Positions 47,533 through 57,203 are shown, counted from the first letter of the stretch. The stretch: DNA of 64,000 nucleotides from JBGAJN01 sp044224905 (GCA_044224905.1 JBGAJN010000003.1:992001-1056000); one strand, 5' to 3'. Numbers and translations: made by a program. The notes: generated by a model from the sequence alone, not told the origin.

Positions 47533-50500
47533 TTACTGCAAACCCACGCGGTAGAAGCGGCGGGTGATGAGGAAGTTCAGGCCGCCGGTGAGGGAACCGT
47601 CGTCGATCCATTCCTTCGTGCCGGGCGGGCCGGCGGTGAAGCTCGCGGGGCTGGAGAGCTGCGACCACGTCACGAGGTCGTTGGAATATTCGATGCGGTA
47701 GTTCTTCCCGGCTTGCGCGGTGAAGCGCACCGTCACCGGGCCTTCGCCCTGACGGAGCAACGCGACGATCTGCATCTCGCTCGCGCTGCTGTTGGGATCA
47801 GTCCCGGCGGCGAGTTCCTGCAAATCGCCTTGCCCGTCGCCGTCGGTGTCGGCGTAAGTCACGCCGCCGAGGACGAGGTCGGTGAGGGAATAAGTCACGG
47901 CGAAACTTGCGAGGTTGTTCGAGAGACTCACGCGACCGAGGAACGGCGCGTTGGCAAACCCGCCGCTGAAAGAGCCGAACTTCATCACGGTGAAGCTGTC
48001 GGTGGGCGTGGGCAGGAAACCAGGAAGGATGGACAGGCTCAAGGTGCCGGCCAGCTCGGCGAAGCTGGTGACGGTGAGCTGGTCGTAATCGTTGGTGGCG
48101 ATGAGGCCGCCGATCTCGAAGCTCATCATGGAGGAGCTTTGCAGCCGCAGGTTGCCGTTGATGGTCAGGCTGCCGGCGGAGTTGCCGGGGGCAATGTTCC
48201 CGAAGTTGGTGACAGAGCCGACAATGGTCCCGTTGCCGGTGAGGCTGGCGTTGCTAGCGATGACGAGGTTGTTGGCGAAGCTGTGCGTGCCGTTGCCGAG
48301 CAGGTTGAAGACGGCGTTGCTGCTGCCGTTGCCCACGGTGAAGAGCTGGCCGTTGCGGTTGGTGGTGGCGCTGCTGCTGAGCGTGCCGGTGCCGAAGATC
48401 ACGGTGGCGTTGGTGTTGAAGACCAGCCCGTTGGCGAAGGTGCGCGTGCCGCTCGCGGTAAGGTTGAGCGTGGCGTTGCTGGTGCCGTTGCCCACGGTGA
48501 AAAGCTGGCCGTTGTTCACGGTGGCGGAGCCGAGGCCGAGCGTGCCGCCGTTGAACTCGAAGAAGCCATTCGTGCTGGTCATCACGAGGTTGTCCGCCGT
48601 GATGAGGCCGCCGTTGAAGACGTTGGTGCCGCGGCGGAGATCCAGCGCGGCGGTGCCGCCCGTGTTGGTGACGATCAGGTTGCCACCAGCGACGGTCAGG
48701 CGGTTGTTGGTGGATGGGGCGTCGCGGCCCAAGATGACATCACCCGCGCTCAAAAGCGTTCCGCCGTTGGTGAGCAGCAGCGTGTTGAAAGAACCCGAGG
48801 TGCCGATCGCCATCTGACCGCTGTTATTGTCGTTCTTGTTGTTCCACACGGAGCCGGGGCCGGTCACGATCGCGCTGTTGCTGTTGGCACCCGTGTTGGA
48901 GCCGATGTAGGCCGCGTTGTTGATCACGGTGCCGCCATTGCTGATCAGCAGCGTGTTGAAGGAGCCGGATAAACCGACTCCCATGACGCCGTTGTTGGTC
49001 CACGTCGAGTTGGTGCCGGTGACGATTGCCCAGTTGTTGCTGCCCACTCGGCCGATGAGTGTGGAAAAAATATTTGAGCCCACCCGGCTGAAGACGGTCC
49101 CACCGTTGGTGATCAGCACGCCGTTGGAACTGCCCACGCCATAGCCAAGGTAATGACCATAAGCCTCCCAGACGCTGCCGCTGCCATCCACCACAGCCAC
49201 GTTGTTGTTTCCGCTGTTGCCGATCACGTCCACAAAGTTGGTGGTCCAGTTCCTAACCTGCCCGCCACCGGTGATGAGCAGACGATTTCCCGAGGCACCA
49301 ATATCCATGCTGCTGGCAGTGTTCCAAACCGAGTTGCTGCCGCTGACCGTGGCGGTGTTGTTATTCCCCGCACTTCCGATCAGGGCGTAGAGGTTGCTCA
49401 CCGAACCGCCGTTGGTGATGAGCAGGTTGTTCAAAGAGCCGCTTTCACCGACTAGGAGATTGCCACTCGTGTTCCACGTCGAATTGGCACCGCCCACGGT
49501 CACGGAGTTATTGCTGGCGCCAGCCTTGGAGCCAATAGCAGCCGCGGCGCTGGTGAGCGTGCCGCCGTTGGTGATGAACAACTGCGCACCTGAGGCAAAG
49601 TCACCGATGGTGAGATTACCAACCACGACCGTGGGCGCAGCATTGCTGCGCACGTCCCACATGGCGGGACCAAAGTTGGTGCTGGCGCCGACGATGAAGC
49701 TCTGCCCGTTGTTGATGTTGCCCCCGCGCGTGATGAGTGTGCCGCCGTTGAAGGTGAAGGAGGCCGAGGTGTTGGTCATCAGCAACTGGCCCGCGTCAAT
49801 CACGCCGGAGTTGAACAGCGCGGTGCCGTTACGGATGTCCAGCGCGCCACCGACTGCCAGCGTGGCACCGTTGGTCACAAGCAACTGGCCGGGCAAGCCG
49901 GCGGGCAATGACGCGTTCCACACCGGGCTGTTCACGAGCGTGCCATTGAAGTTCGTGCCCGTGGCGGTGGCGAGGTTGCTGGCCACCGTGCCGCTGCCGT
50001 CGTTGAAGGGGTAGTAAGCGACGAGGCTGCTTTCAGAGCCGCTGAGGGTCAGGTTGAGGTTGGACTGAATCTCCCCCTGCGTGCGGGCTGCGCTCCACAC
50101 GCGGAGGTCTCGGAGCCGACCCAGCCAGAACTCCCCGCCATTGTCAAACTGCTGTCCGATGTCTGCAAAAGGCGCGGTGAAGGCGTTGGAGAGGGCCGAT
50201 CCTTTGGTCGCGCTGAGCACGCCGTCCAGGTAAACGAAGGCATTGGAGAGTGTGCGCGTCAGCGCCACGTGGTGCCACGAGGCCGACGGCAGGGCCACGC
50301 CGGTATTGGCCCAATTGTCCCCCGCGCGGATCGTGCCGTTGGGAGCGATGCCCAGGTAAAAGCGCGGCAGGTTCGCGGCTGGCCCCTGGGAGACGATATG
50401 ACGATAGGCCCCGTTGGTCACCGGCACGTTGACCCAGCACTCGATGGTGAATTCCCCATTGGTGGGAATGAACGGCTGGCTGACGCGCACGTATTGGTTC

Positions 50501-53500
50501 ACGCCGTTGAACGAGAGCGAGCTGATGCCATCATTGGTGGTCGCGCCGAGGCGGAGGTTGCCGGCCACGGTGGTGGGCGTGGTGTTGCTGCGCACGTCCC
50601 AGGTGGCGTTGGTGACGCCAGCGCCCGTGCCGACCACGAAGTCCTGACCATTGCTGACCGTGCCGCCGCGCGTGATGAGCGTGCCGCCGTTGAACTCGAA
50701 GAAGCCGGCGCTGTTGGTGAGCAGCAGCCGGTCCGCCTCGATCAGGCCGGCGTTGAAGACGTTGGCGCCGCGGCGGATGTCCAGTGCGCCGGTGCCGCCG
50801 GTGTTGGTGACGATCAGGTTGCCGCCGGCGACGGCCAGGCGGTTGTTGGTGGCAAATGTGCCCAGGCCCACGGTTACATTTGTGGCACTGACGGCACCGC
50901 CATTGCTCACCACCAACTGGTTCCCGCTGCCGAAGTAACCGACAAAGAGATTATTGCGGTTGCTCCAGAGCGAGCCTGTGCCCGTCACCAACACCACGTT
51001 GTTGCTCGCGGTCGGGTTGGCACCGAGGTAGCTGTCGCTGTTGGCGGTGGCCACCACGCCACCATTGCTCACCACCAACTGGTTCCCGCTGCCGAAGTAA
51101 CCGACAGAGAGATTATTGCGGTTGCTCCAGAGCGAGCCCGCGCCCGTCACCAACGCCAGGTTGTTGCTCGAGGTCGAGTTGTAGCCGAGGTAGCCGTTAT
51201 CGTTGGCCACCACGCCACCATTGTCCACCATCAGCTGGTTGCCGCTGCCGTGGCCGCCGCCGCCGCCGCCGACATAGAGAGAGCCGAGATTGGTCCAAAA
51301 TGAGTTGGTGCCGATCACCAACACAGTGTTGCTGTCGCCGGTGTAGCCGATGCTTCCGCTAAAGGAGGCAACCGTGCCGCCATTGCTTACCACCAACTGG
51401 TTCCCGCTGCCATCCAAGCCGACATAGAGCACGCCGCCGTTGGTCCAGAGCGAACCCGTGCCCGTCACCAACGCCATGTTGTTGCTCGAGAAATTGCCGA
51501 GGTAAACCGAATTGGCGTTGGCTACCAGGCCGCCGTTGCTCACCACCAACTGGTTTCCGCTACCCGCGTAACCGACATAGAGGCTGGCGCTGTTGGTCCA
51601 GAGCGAGCCAGGGCCACTCACCACAACGAGGTTATTGGAGGCGGTCGCGTTGGTGCCCACGTAGGAATCGCCATTCACGCTCAATGTGCCGCCGTTGGTG
51701 ATCAGCAGTTGATTGCCCGCCGCTGCGGTGTTCGCGCCCAAGGTGAAGCCGTTGCTCAATATCAGCGGCAGGTTGGTGCGCACGTCCAGGATCGCCGCCG
51801 TCGTGCCGCTCGCGCCCGCCACGAAGGCCTGCCCGTTGCTGTTCGTGCCGCCGCGCACCACCAGCGTGCCGCCGTTGAACTCCATGAAGCCCGCGCTGTT
51901 GGTGAGCAGAAGATTGTCGGCCACGATCAGGCCGGCGTTGAGCACGTTGGTGCCGCGCCGGATGTCGAAGGCGGCGGTGCCGCCGGCATTGGTGACGAAG
52001 AAGCTGCCGCCGTCCACCGTCACGCGGTTGCCCAGCGAGGCGGCGTTGCGACCCACGAATGCACCACCGATGGCGGTGACCAGCCCGCCGCTGCTGACGA
52101 ACAACTGGTTCCCCACACCACTTTCGCCGACCCACAACTCGCCGCTGTTGAGCCACGAGGAATTGGGGCCGGTGACGGTGACCGTGTTCCGGTTGCCGCC
52201 AACCTGACTGCCGATGATGCCCAGCACATTGCTCACAAAGCCGCCAGAGGCGATGAGGAGGCTGTTGGAGGAACCGGAGCGGCCGACCCGCAATTCGACC
52301 GAGTTGAGCCAGCGCGACCCCGCGCCGGTGACCACCGCCGTGTTGCTGTTCGCACCCGCGTTGAAGCCGACGACGCCCACGGTGTTGGCCACGGTGGCGC
52401 CATTGCTCACGACCAGCTGGTTGCCATCACCGGACTCGCCCACGCGCAGACCGGCGCTGTTGGTCCAAAGCGAGCCCGCGCCGCTCACGAGGGCGAGGTT
52501 GTTGGAAGCGGTCGTGTTGGTGCCGATGAAGGAGAGGCCCGTCACGCTCAACGTGCCGCCGTTGGTGATCAGCAACTGGTTGCCCGCAGCGGCCGTGTTC
52601 GAGCCGAGGATGAAGCCGTTGGCCAGCACCAGCGGGGCATTGCTGCGCACGTCCAGGATGGCGGTGGTGCTGCCGCCGGCGCCCACCACGAAACGCTGCC
52701 CGTTGCTCACCGTGCCGCCGAGCGTGATGAGCGTGCCGCCGTTGAACTCGAAGCGGCTCAAGGCGCCGTTGGTGAGCAGGAGAGTGTCCGTCACGATGAG
52801 GCCGGCGTTGAGCACGTTGGTGCCCCGCCGGATGTCCAGCGCGCCGGTGCCCGCGACGTTGGTGGCGAAAAGGGAGCCGCCATCCACGGTCACGCGGTTG
52901 TTGGTGGAGGACGAATCGAAGCCCACGAACACATTGGTGGCGCTGACGGTGCCGCCATTGCTCACCACCAACTGGTTCCCGCTGCCGGAGAAGCCGACAG
53001 TGAGATCGAAGCTGTTGGTCCACAGCGAGCCCGTGCCCGTCACCACCGCCACGTTGTTGCTCGCGCCCAGGTTGAAGCCGAGGTAGCCGGTGGTGTTGCG
53101 CACCGTGCCGCCATTGCTCACGATCAACTGGTTCCCGCTGCCATCCCAGCCGACATAGAGATCGCTGCTGTTGTTCCAGAGCGAGCCCGCGCCCGTCACC
53201 AACGCCACGTTGTTGCTCGCATTCGAGTTGAAGCCGACGGTGCCGAACGTGTTGGCCACCACGCCGCCATTGCTTACCACCAACTGGTTCCCGCTGCCAT
53301 CCCAGCCGACATAGAGATCGCCGCTGCTGTTCCAGAGCGAACCCACGCCCGTCACCACCGCCACGTTGTTGCTCGCATTCGAGTTGTTGCCGAGGTAGCC
53401 GAAAGTGTTGGCCACCGTGCCCCCATTACTCACCACCAACTGGTTCCCGCTGCCGGACTCGCCGACATAGAGCCCGCTGCTGTTGTTCCAGAGCGAACCT

Positions 53501-56307
53501 GCGCCCGTCACCACCGCCACGTTGTTGTTCGCGGTATCGTTTTCGCCGATATAGGCCACTCCGCCGGCCACCGTGCCGCCGTTGCTCACCACCAACTGGT
53601 TCCCGCTGCCGGAGAAGCCGACACTAATACTAGAAGCAGTGCTGTTGGTCCAAAGCGAGCCTGCACCCGTCACCACCGCCAAGTTGTTGCTCGCGGCGGA
53701 CGAGTGTCCGAGGATGCCGCCATTGTTTGCCACCACGCCGCCGTTGCTCACCACCAACTGGTTCCCGCTGCCATCCAAGCCGACATTGAGATCGAAGCTG
53801 TTGTTCCAGAGCGAGCCCGCGCCCGTCACCAACGCCACGTTGTTGCTCGAGCTCGAGTTGTCGCCGAGGTAGCCGGAACCGTCGGCCACCACGCCGCCGT
53901 TGCTCACCACCAACTGGTTCCCGCTGCCACCGAAGCCGACATAGAACGCGCCGCTGTTGTTCCAGAGCGAGCCCACGCCGGTCACCAACGCCACGTTGCT
54001 GTTCGCGCCCGGATTGAAGCCGAGATAGCCGGTGGCATTGGCCACCACACCACCATTGCTCAACACCAGCCGGTTGCCAACGCCGTTGGAGCCGACAAAG
54101 AGGCTGCCGCTGTTGGTCCACAGCGAGCCCGCACCGGTCACCAACGCCCCGTTGTTGTTCGCGTTCGGGTTAAAGCCGAGGTAGCCGCCGGTGTTGCGCA
54201 CCACGCCGCCATTGCTCACCACCAGCTGGTTCCCGCTGCTGAGGAAGCCCACGATCAGATCGGCACTGTTGTTCCAAACCGAGTTCGTGCCCGTGACCAC
54301 CGCGAGGTTGTTGGTGGAGGTCGCATTGACGCCGATGTAGCCCGTGGCGTTGATCACCGTGCCGCTGTTGCTCACGATCATCCGGTTGCGGGCGCCATCG
54401 CCGCCCACCCAGAGCCCGGCGCTGTTGCTCCACAGCGAGCCCGACCCGGTGACGACCGCGAGGTTGTTGGATGAACTCACGTTGCGGCCCAGGAAGGAAC
54501 TCACGCCCACCTGCTCGCCCACCGTCACGACGCCGCCGTTGCTGATGATCAACTGGTTCCCGCTGCCGACGTTGCCGACATGAAACCAACTGCTGTTGTT
54601 CCACAGCGAGCCCGTGCCCGTCACCACCGCCACGTTGTTGTTCGCATTCGAGGTGTTGCCGAGGTAGCCAGTGGTGTTGCGCACCGTGCCGCCGTTGCTC
54701 ACCACCAGCTGGTTGCCGCTGCCGGACTCGCCGACCGAGAGATCGTTGCTGTTGGTCCAGAGCGAGCCCGCACCCGTCACCAACGCCACGTTGCCGTTCG
54801 CGCCCGCGTCGAAGCCAAGATAACCGGTGCTGTTGCGCACGGTCGCGCCGTTGCTCACGACCAACTGGTTCCCGCTGCCGAAGCGGCCGACGTAGAGGAC
54901 CGCAGTGTTCGTCCAGCGCGAGTTCGCGCCGCTCACGAGGGCGAGGTTGTTAGAGGAGTCGAAATTGTTACCAACAAAGGAACTCCCCGTCACCCGCAGC
55001 GAGCCGCCATTGGTGATGAGCAACTGGTTGCCCGGCGCAACGAAGTTATCCCCGAGGGTCAGGGCGCTGCCGAGCACCAGCGGCGCACCGCTCCGCACGT
55101 CGAGGATGGCCGCGGTGTCGCTGAAGAGGTCCGCACCCACCACGAAAACCTGCCCGTTGCCGACGGTGCCCCCGCGCGTCACGAGCGTGCCGCCGTTGAA
55201 CTCGAAGAAGCCCGCGTTGTTGGTCAGCAGGAGATTGTCGGTCTGGATGAGACCGGCGTTGAGCACGGTGGTGCCGCGCCGGATGTCGAGCGTGCCGGTG
55301 CCCGCACCGTTGGTGGCGAAGAGACTGCCGCCATCCACGGTGATGCGGTTATCGAGGGCCCCGGCGTTCACGCCGGCAATCACGTTCGCGGCGCGGACGG
55401 TGCCGCCATTGCTCACCACCAGCTGGTTCCCGCTGCTCAGGAAGCCCACGATCAGATCGGCACTGTTGTTCCAAACCGAGTTCGTGCCCGTGACCACCGC
55501 GAGGTTGTTGGTGGAGGTCGCATTGACGCCGATGAAGCCCGTGGTGTTGATCACCGTGCCGCCGTTGCTCACGATCATCCGGTTTCCGGCGCCATCGTTG
55601 CCGACGCGCAGTTCGCCGCTGTTGCTCCACAGCGAGCCCGCGCCGGTCACGATCGCGAGGTTGTTGGACGAACTCACGTTGCGGCCCAGGAAGGAACTCA
55701 CGCCCACCTGCTGGCCCACCGTCACGACGCCGCCATTGCTGATGATCAACTGATTCCCGCTGCCGGAGAGGCCGATCATCAGGTCCAGGCCGACGCGCCA
55801 CGCGGAATTGGTGCCGGTGACGACCAGGCGGTTGGAGTTCGCGCCGGCATTCAGGCCAGTGAAGCCGCTCCCGGAATTGGTGAGCACCGCGCCGTTGGTG
55901 ATCGTCAGCAGGGTGAAAGAACCGTTGGTGCCGATGACCACATTGCCGGCGACGATGTTGGTCACGTTGTTGAGCGTGTTGGTCGTCGTGTCGCTCACCA
56001 CCTGCGCGCGGGCGCTCAGGGCAAGGAGGCACACGGCGCAGAGCAGAAGAAAGCCGAGCACACTGCGGAAGCGCAGAGACGCGGAGGTGGGGCGAGCGTC
56101 CTCGCGAGCCGGCTCGTCAGTAGCCTCGCCCCACCAAACTGACCTACCACTGTTCGCTGGTAGGGCGGTGCTGCTGCGCCGCCCCATATTCCGTCCACGC
56201 CCAGCGCGGACGGGAGTCACGGCTGCGCGGCAGCGCAGCCCTACCGGAAAGGTGGCGGCATTGGCTTGCGCACGTGGCAACACGGGAGTGGTGGGTGAGT
56301 TCTTCAT
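47533..56307 (-). CDS. giant secreted beta-repeat adhesin-like protein with internal LamG domain
   Basis: About 2924 residues from the ATG at 56307; the frame also opens from an ATG at 56442 (2969). The first 88 residues are not a normal signal: they are translation of REP-like elements (56159-56245 and 56086-56135). The hydrophobic signal (RSVLGFLLLCAVCLLALSA) only follows them, with a possible GTG start just before it. The body has roughly thirty copies of a 50-residue unit (GSGNQLVVSNGGTV, then GSLWTNSxxLxVG) of the T5SS/PEP-CTERM-associated type. Interspersed longer cassettes carry TGALDIRRGTNVLNAGLI and FEFNGGTLVTRGG. A LamG/concanavalin-like domain lies at DNA 49980-50540 (FTIECWVNVPVTNGAYRHIV, ASWHHVALTRTLSNAFVYLDG). 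It ends in a beta module closing RRFYRVGLQ. There is no barrel or PEP-CTERM anchor. Confidence 0.85.
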   Translation of the reverse strand: MKNSPTTPVLPRAQANAATFPVGLRCRAAVTPVRAGRGRNMGRRSSTALPANSGRSVWWGEATDEPAREDARPTSASLRFRSVLGFLLLCAVCLLALSARAQVVSDTTTNTLNNVTNIVAGNVVIGTNGSFTLLTITNGAVLTNSGSGFTGLNAGANSNRLVVTGTNSAWRVGLDLMIGLSGSGNQLIISNGGVVTVGQQVGVSSFLGRNVSSSNNLAIVTGAGSLWSNSGELRVGNDGAGNRMIVSNGGTVINTTGFIGVNATSTNNLAVVTGTNSVWNNSADLIVGFLSSGNQLVVSNGGTVRAANVIAGVNAGALDNRITVDGGSLFATNGAGTGTLDIRRGTTVLNAGLIQTDNLLLTNNAGFFEFNGGTLVTRGGTVGNGQVFVVGADLFSDTAAILDVRSGAPLVLGSALTLGDNFVAPGNQLLITNGGSLRVTGSSFVGNNFDSSNNLALVSGANSRWTNTAVLYVGRFGSGNQLVVSNGATVRNSTGYLGFDAGANGNVALVTGAGSLWTNSNDLSVGESGSGNQLVVSNGGTVRNTTGYLGNTSNANNNVAVVTGTGSLWNNSSWFHVGNVGSGNQLIISNGGVVTVGEQVGVSSFLGRNVSSSNNLAVVTGSGSLWSNSAGLWVGGDGARNRMIVSNSGTVINATGYIGVNATSTNNLAVVTGTNSVWNNSADLIVGFLSSGNQLVVSNGGVVRNTGGYLGFNPNANNNGALVTGAGSLWTNSGSLFVGSNGVGNRLVLSNGGVVANATGYLGFNPGANSNVALVTGVGSLWNNSGAFYVGFGGSGNQLVVSNGGVVADGSGYLGDNSSSSNNVALVTGAGSLWNNSFDLNVGLDGSGNQLVVSNGGVVANNGGILGHSSAASNNLAVVTGAGSLWTNSTASSISVGFSGSGNQLVVSNGGTVAGGVAYIGENDTANNNVAVVTGAGSLWNNSSGLYVGESGSGNQLVVSNGGTVANTFGYLGNNSNASNNVAVVTGVGSLWNSSGDLYVGWDGSGNQLVVSNGGVVANTFGTVGFNSNASNNVALVTGAGSLWNNSSDLYVGWDGSGNQLIVSNGGTVRNTTGYLGFNLGASNNVAVVTGTGSLWTNSFDLTVGFSGSGNQLVVSNGGTVSATNVFVGFDSSSTNNRVTVDGGSLFATNVAGTGALDIRRGTNVLNAGLIVTDTLLLTNGALSRFEFNGGTLITLGGTVSNGQRFVVGAGGSTTAILDVRSNAPLVLANGFILGSNTAAAGNQLLITNGGTLSVTGLSFIGTNTTASNNLALVSGAGSLWTNSAGLRVGESGDGNQLVVSNGATVANTVGVVGFNAGANSNTAVVTGAGSRWLNSVELRVGRSGSSNSLLIASGGFVSNVLGIIGSQVGGNRNTVTVTGPNSSWLNSGELWVGESGVGNQLFVSSGGLVTAIGGAFVGRNAASLGNRVTVDGGSFFVTNAGGTAAFDIRRGTNVLNAGLIVADNLLLTNSAGFMEFNGGTLVVRGGTNSNGQAFVAGASGTTAAILDVRTNLPLILSNGFTLGANTAAAGNQLLITNGGTLSVNGDSYVGTNATASNNLVVVSGPGSLWTNSASLYVGYAGSGNQLVVSNGGLVANANSVYLGNFSSNNMALVTGTGSLWTNGGVLYVGLDGSGNQLVVSNGGTVASFSGSIGYTGDSNTVLVIGTNSFWTNLGSLYVGGGGGGHGSGNQLMVDNGGVVANDNGYLGYNSTSSNNLALVTGAGSLWSNRNNLSVGYFGSGNQLVVSNGGVVATANSDSYLGANPTASNNVVLVTGTGSLWSNRNNLFVGYFGSGNQLVVSNGGAVSATNVTVGLGTFATNNRLAVAGGNLIVTNTGGTGALDIRRGANVFNAGLIEADRLLLTNSAGFFEFNGGTLITRGGTVSNGQDFVVGTGAGVTNATWDVRSNTTPTTVAGNLRLGATTNDGISSLSFNGVNQYVRVSQPFIPTNGEFTIECWVNVPVTNGAYRHIVSQGPAANLPRFYLGIAPNGTIRAGDNWANTGVALPSASWHHVALTRTLSNAFVYLDGVLSATKGSALSNAFTAPFADIGQQFDNGGEFWLGRLRDLRVWSAARTQGEIQSNLNLTLSGSESSLVAYYPFNDGSGTVASNLATATGTNFNGTLVNSPVWNASLPAGLPGQLLVTNGATLAVGGALDIRNGTALFNSGVIDAGQLLMTNTSASFTFNGGTLITRGGNINNGQSFIVGASTNFGPAMWDVRSNAAPTVVVGNLTIGDFASGAQLFITNGGTLTSAAAAIGSKAGASNNSVTVGGANSTWNTSGNLLVGESGSLNNLLITNGGSVSNLYALIGSAGNNNTATVSGSNSVWNTASSMDIGASGNRLLITGGGQVRNWTTNFVDVIGNSGNNNVAVVDGSGSVWEAYGHYLGYGVGSSNGVLITNGGTVFSRVGSNIFSTLIGRVGSNNWAIVTGTNSTWTNNGVMGVGLSGSFNTLLISNGGTVINNAAYIGSNTGANSNSAIVTGPGSVWNNKNDNNSGQMAIGTSGSFNTLLLTNGGTLLSAGDVILGRDAPSTNNRLTVAGGNLIVTNTGGTAALDLRRGTNVFNGGLITADNLVMTSTNGFFEFNGGTLGLGSATVNNGQLFTVGNGTSNATLNLTASGTRTFANGLVFNTNATVIFGTGTLSSSATTNRNGQLFTVGNGSSNAVFNLLGNGTHSFANNLVIASNASLTGNGTIVGSVTNFGNIAPGNSAGSLTINGNLRLQSSSMMSFEIGGLIATNDYDQLTVTSFAELAGTLSLSILPGFLPTPTDSFTVMKFGSFSGGFANAPFLGRVSLSNNLASFAVTYSLTDLVLGGVTYADTDGDGQGDLQELAAGTDPNSSASEMQIVALLRQGEGPVTVRFTAQAGKNYRIEYSNDLVTWSQLSSPASFTAGPPGTKEWIDDGSLTGGLNFLITRRFYRVGLQ
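56086..56135. repeat. REP-like inverted repeat with GGTGGGGCGAG / CTCGCCCCACC ends
   Basis: Perfect 11-bp inverted ends enclose a 28-base centre with its own dyad (GCGAGCCGGCTCG). It lies in the 5' coding region of the giant protein gene, just upstream of the signal-peptide segment. Confidence 0.8.
56159..56245. repeat. REP-like element, 87 bp
   Basis: It begins GGTAGGGCGG and ends GCCCTACC, with hairpins GGGCGGTGCTGCTGCGCCGCCC and GGCTGCGCGGCAGCGCAGCC separated by a third palindrome (CCGTCCACG...CGCGGACGGG). It falls inside the open frame of the giant gene near its 5' end. Confidence 0.85.
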
Positions 56308-56843
56308 GGTGGGAATGGTCCGGAGAGTCACGCGCACCGCCGTGTCGCTGCCAGAGTGCACCGCGCAACGGGCAAAACGGTGATGTGGTGAAGTGTCGTC
56401 ATCTGATTGGGTTTTCCTCCGATCGCGGCGCCCGCCAACCATTCACGCGCCCCTCGCGTCTCAAAGGGTATTTGCTCTGGCGGCAATACCAGCATTTTTG
56501 CGGGCGTTTGGCAAGGTGTTAATCCCGCCAAAACCCCGCCCACGATGCGTTATTCCGCTGTCAAAATAGCGACGGCAGCACGGTTGGCGCGCCCACTTCT
56601 GCCTTGCGTTCAGTCAGGGATTTTGCTAGAGAAATCCCGTAACCCAAAGGTCTGGCCAATGGAGCCGGAAATTTCATTCGTAGAACGCTTACGCGCGCGG
56701 CTGCCTGCATTGGACGCGGTGCTGGGAAGGCTTTTTACCGCCGCGGCGCGATGGGTAGGGTCGGCGCGCTGCGCCGACCGGACATCGCAGCGCGATGTCC
56801 CTACCATCAGGAGGTGGCGGGGCTGAGCAGGAGTGTGGGGAGC
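56308..56843. other. region between giant gene and HTH gene
   Basis: This must hold promoters for both divergent genes, but I cannot place them. A 55-codon plus-strand frame at 56659-56826 (MEPEISFVERLRARLPALDA) looks gene-like for its first 33 residues but then runs through the REP-like element at 56754-56805; it may be a gene interrupted by that element. Nothing else is seen. Confidence 0.4.
56754..56805. repeat. REP-like element, 52 bp
   Basis: GGTAGGG and TCCCTACC ends enclose two compact hairpins, TCGGCGCGCTGCGCCGA and GACATCGCAGCGCGATGTC. It lies just upstream of the small HTH gene. Confidence 0.85.
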
Positions 56844-57203
56844 ATGCGGAGGGAGATTGACAAGAACGCCAAGCAGCAACTGGTGACCGCCAGGCTCCGC
56901 TTTGTCCTCATCGAGGTGCGCGAGGCGCGTGGACTGACTCCCTACGCGGTCGCCCAACGTGCCGGGCTCAAGTTGCAGGCCGTGCTGTTCATCGAGGACG
57001 GCGTCAATGGTTTCAAGGCGGATACTCTTGAGCGTTTTGCCATCGCCTTCGACGTGTTCGCGTCGGAGCTCTTCGCCATTGCGGAATGGCGCGCCGGTGT
57101 GCGCGAGCAACCGCCCGAGTTGGCCGTCCGTCTGGGTTTGGCGGGTGCGCGCCGTCACGGAACTGCGGGCATCCGCGCCACCGAGGAGGTTGTCAAGGTC
57201 TAG
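56844..57203 (+). CDS. small helix-turn-helix (Xre-like) DNA-binding protein
   Basis: 119 residues from the ATG at 56844, which has AGGAG nine bases upstream; the frame is open to 56751 but that extension crosses the REP-like element. Residues 15-75 read as an Xre/Cro-type helix-turn-helix: RLRFVLIEVREARGLTPYAV, then AQRAGLKLQAVLFIEDGVNG, then DTLERFAIAFDVFASELFAI. The C-terminal 40 residues are Arg/Ala-rich with no known fold. It is probably a transcriptional regulator or other DNA-binding protein. A perfect dyad (GGTCTAGA/TCTAGACC) overlaps its stop codon, and a 21-bp palindromic array starts 80 bases downstream. Confidence 0.72.
   Translation: MRREIDKNAKQQLVTARLRFVLIEVREARGLTPYAVAQRAGLKLQAVLFIEDGVNGFKADTLERFAIAFDVFASELFAIAEWRAGVREQPPELAVRLGLAGARRHGTAGIRATEEVVKV

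Noticed and set aside
46948..48972. 674-residue plus-strand open frame
   Set aside because: Only the part before 47479 resembles protein; the rest is antisense to the repeat protein gene and mirrors its low-complexity composition.
51709..54474. 921-residue plus-strand open frame
   Set aside because: Antisense to the giant repeat gene. The His/Ala/Arg/Val-rich repeats (HHAAIAHHQLVPAA) are the complement of its coding units; there is no start signal or known domain.
54580..56142. 520-residue plus-strand open frame
   Set aside because: Same reason: the antisense shadow of near-identical repeats in GC-rich DNA.
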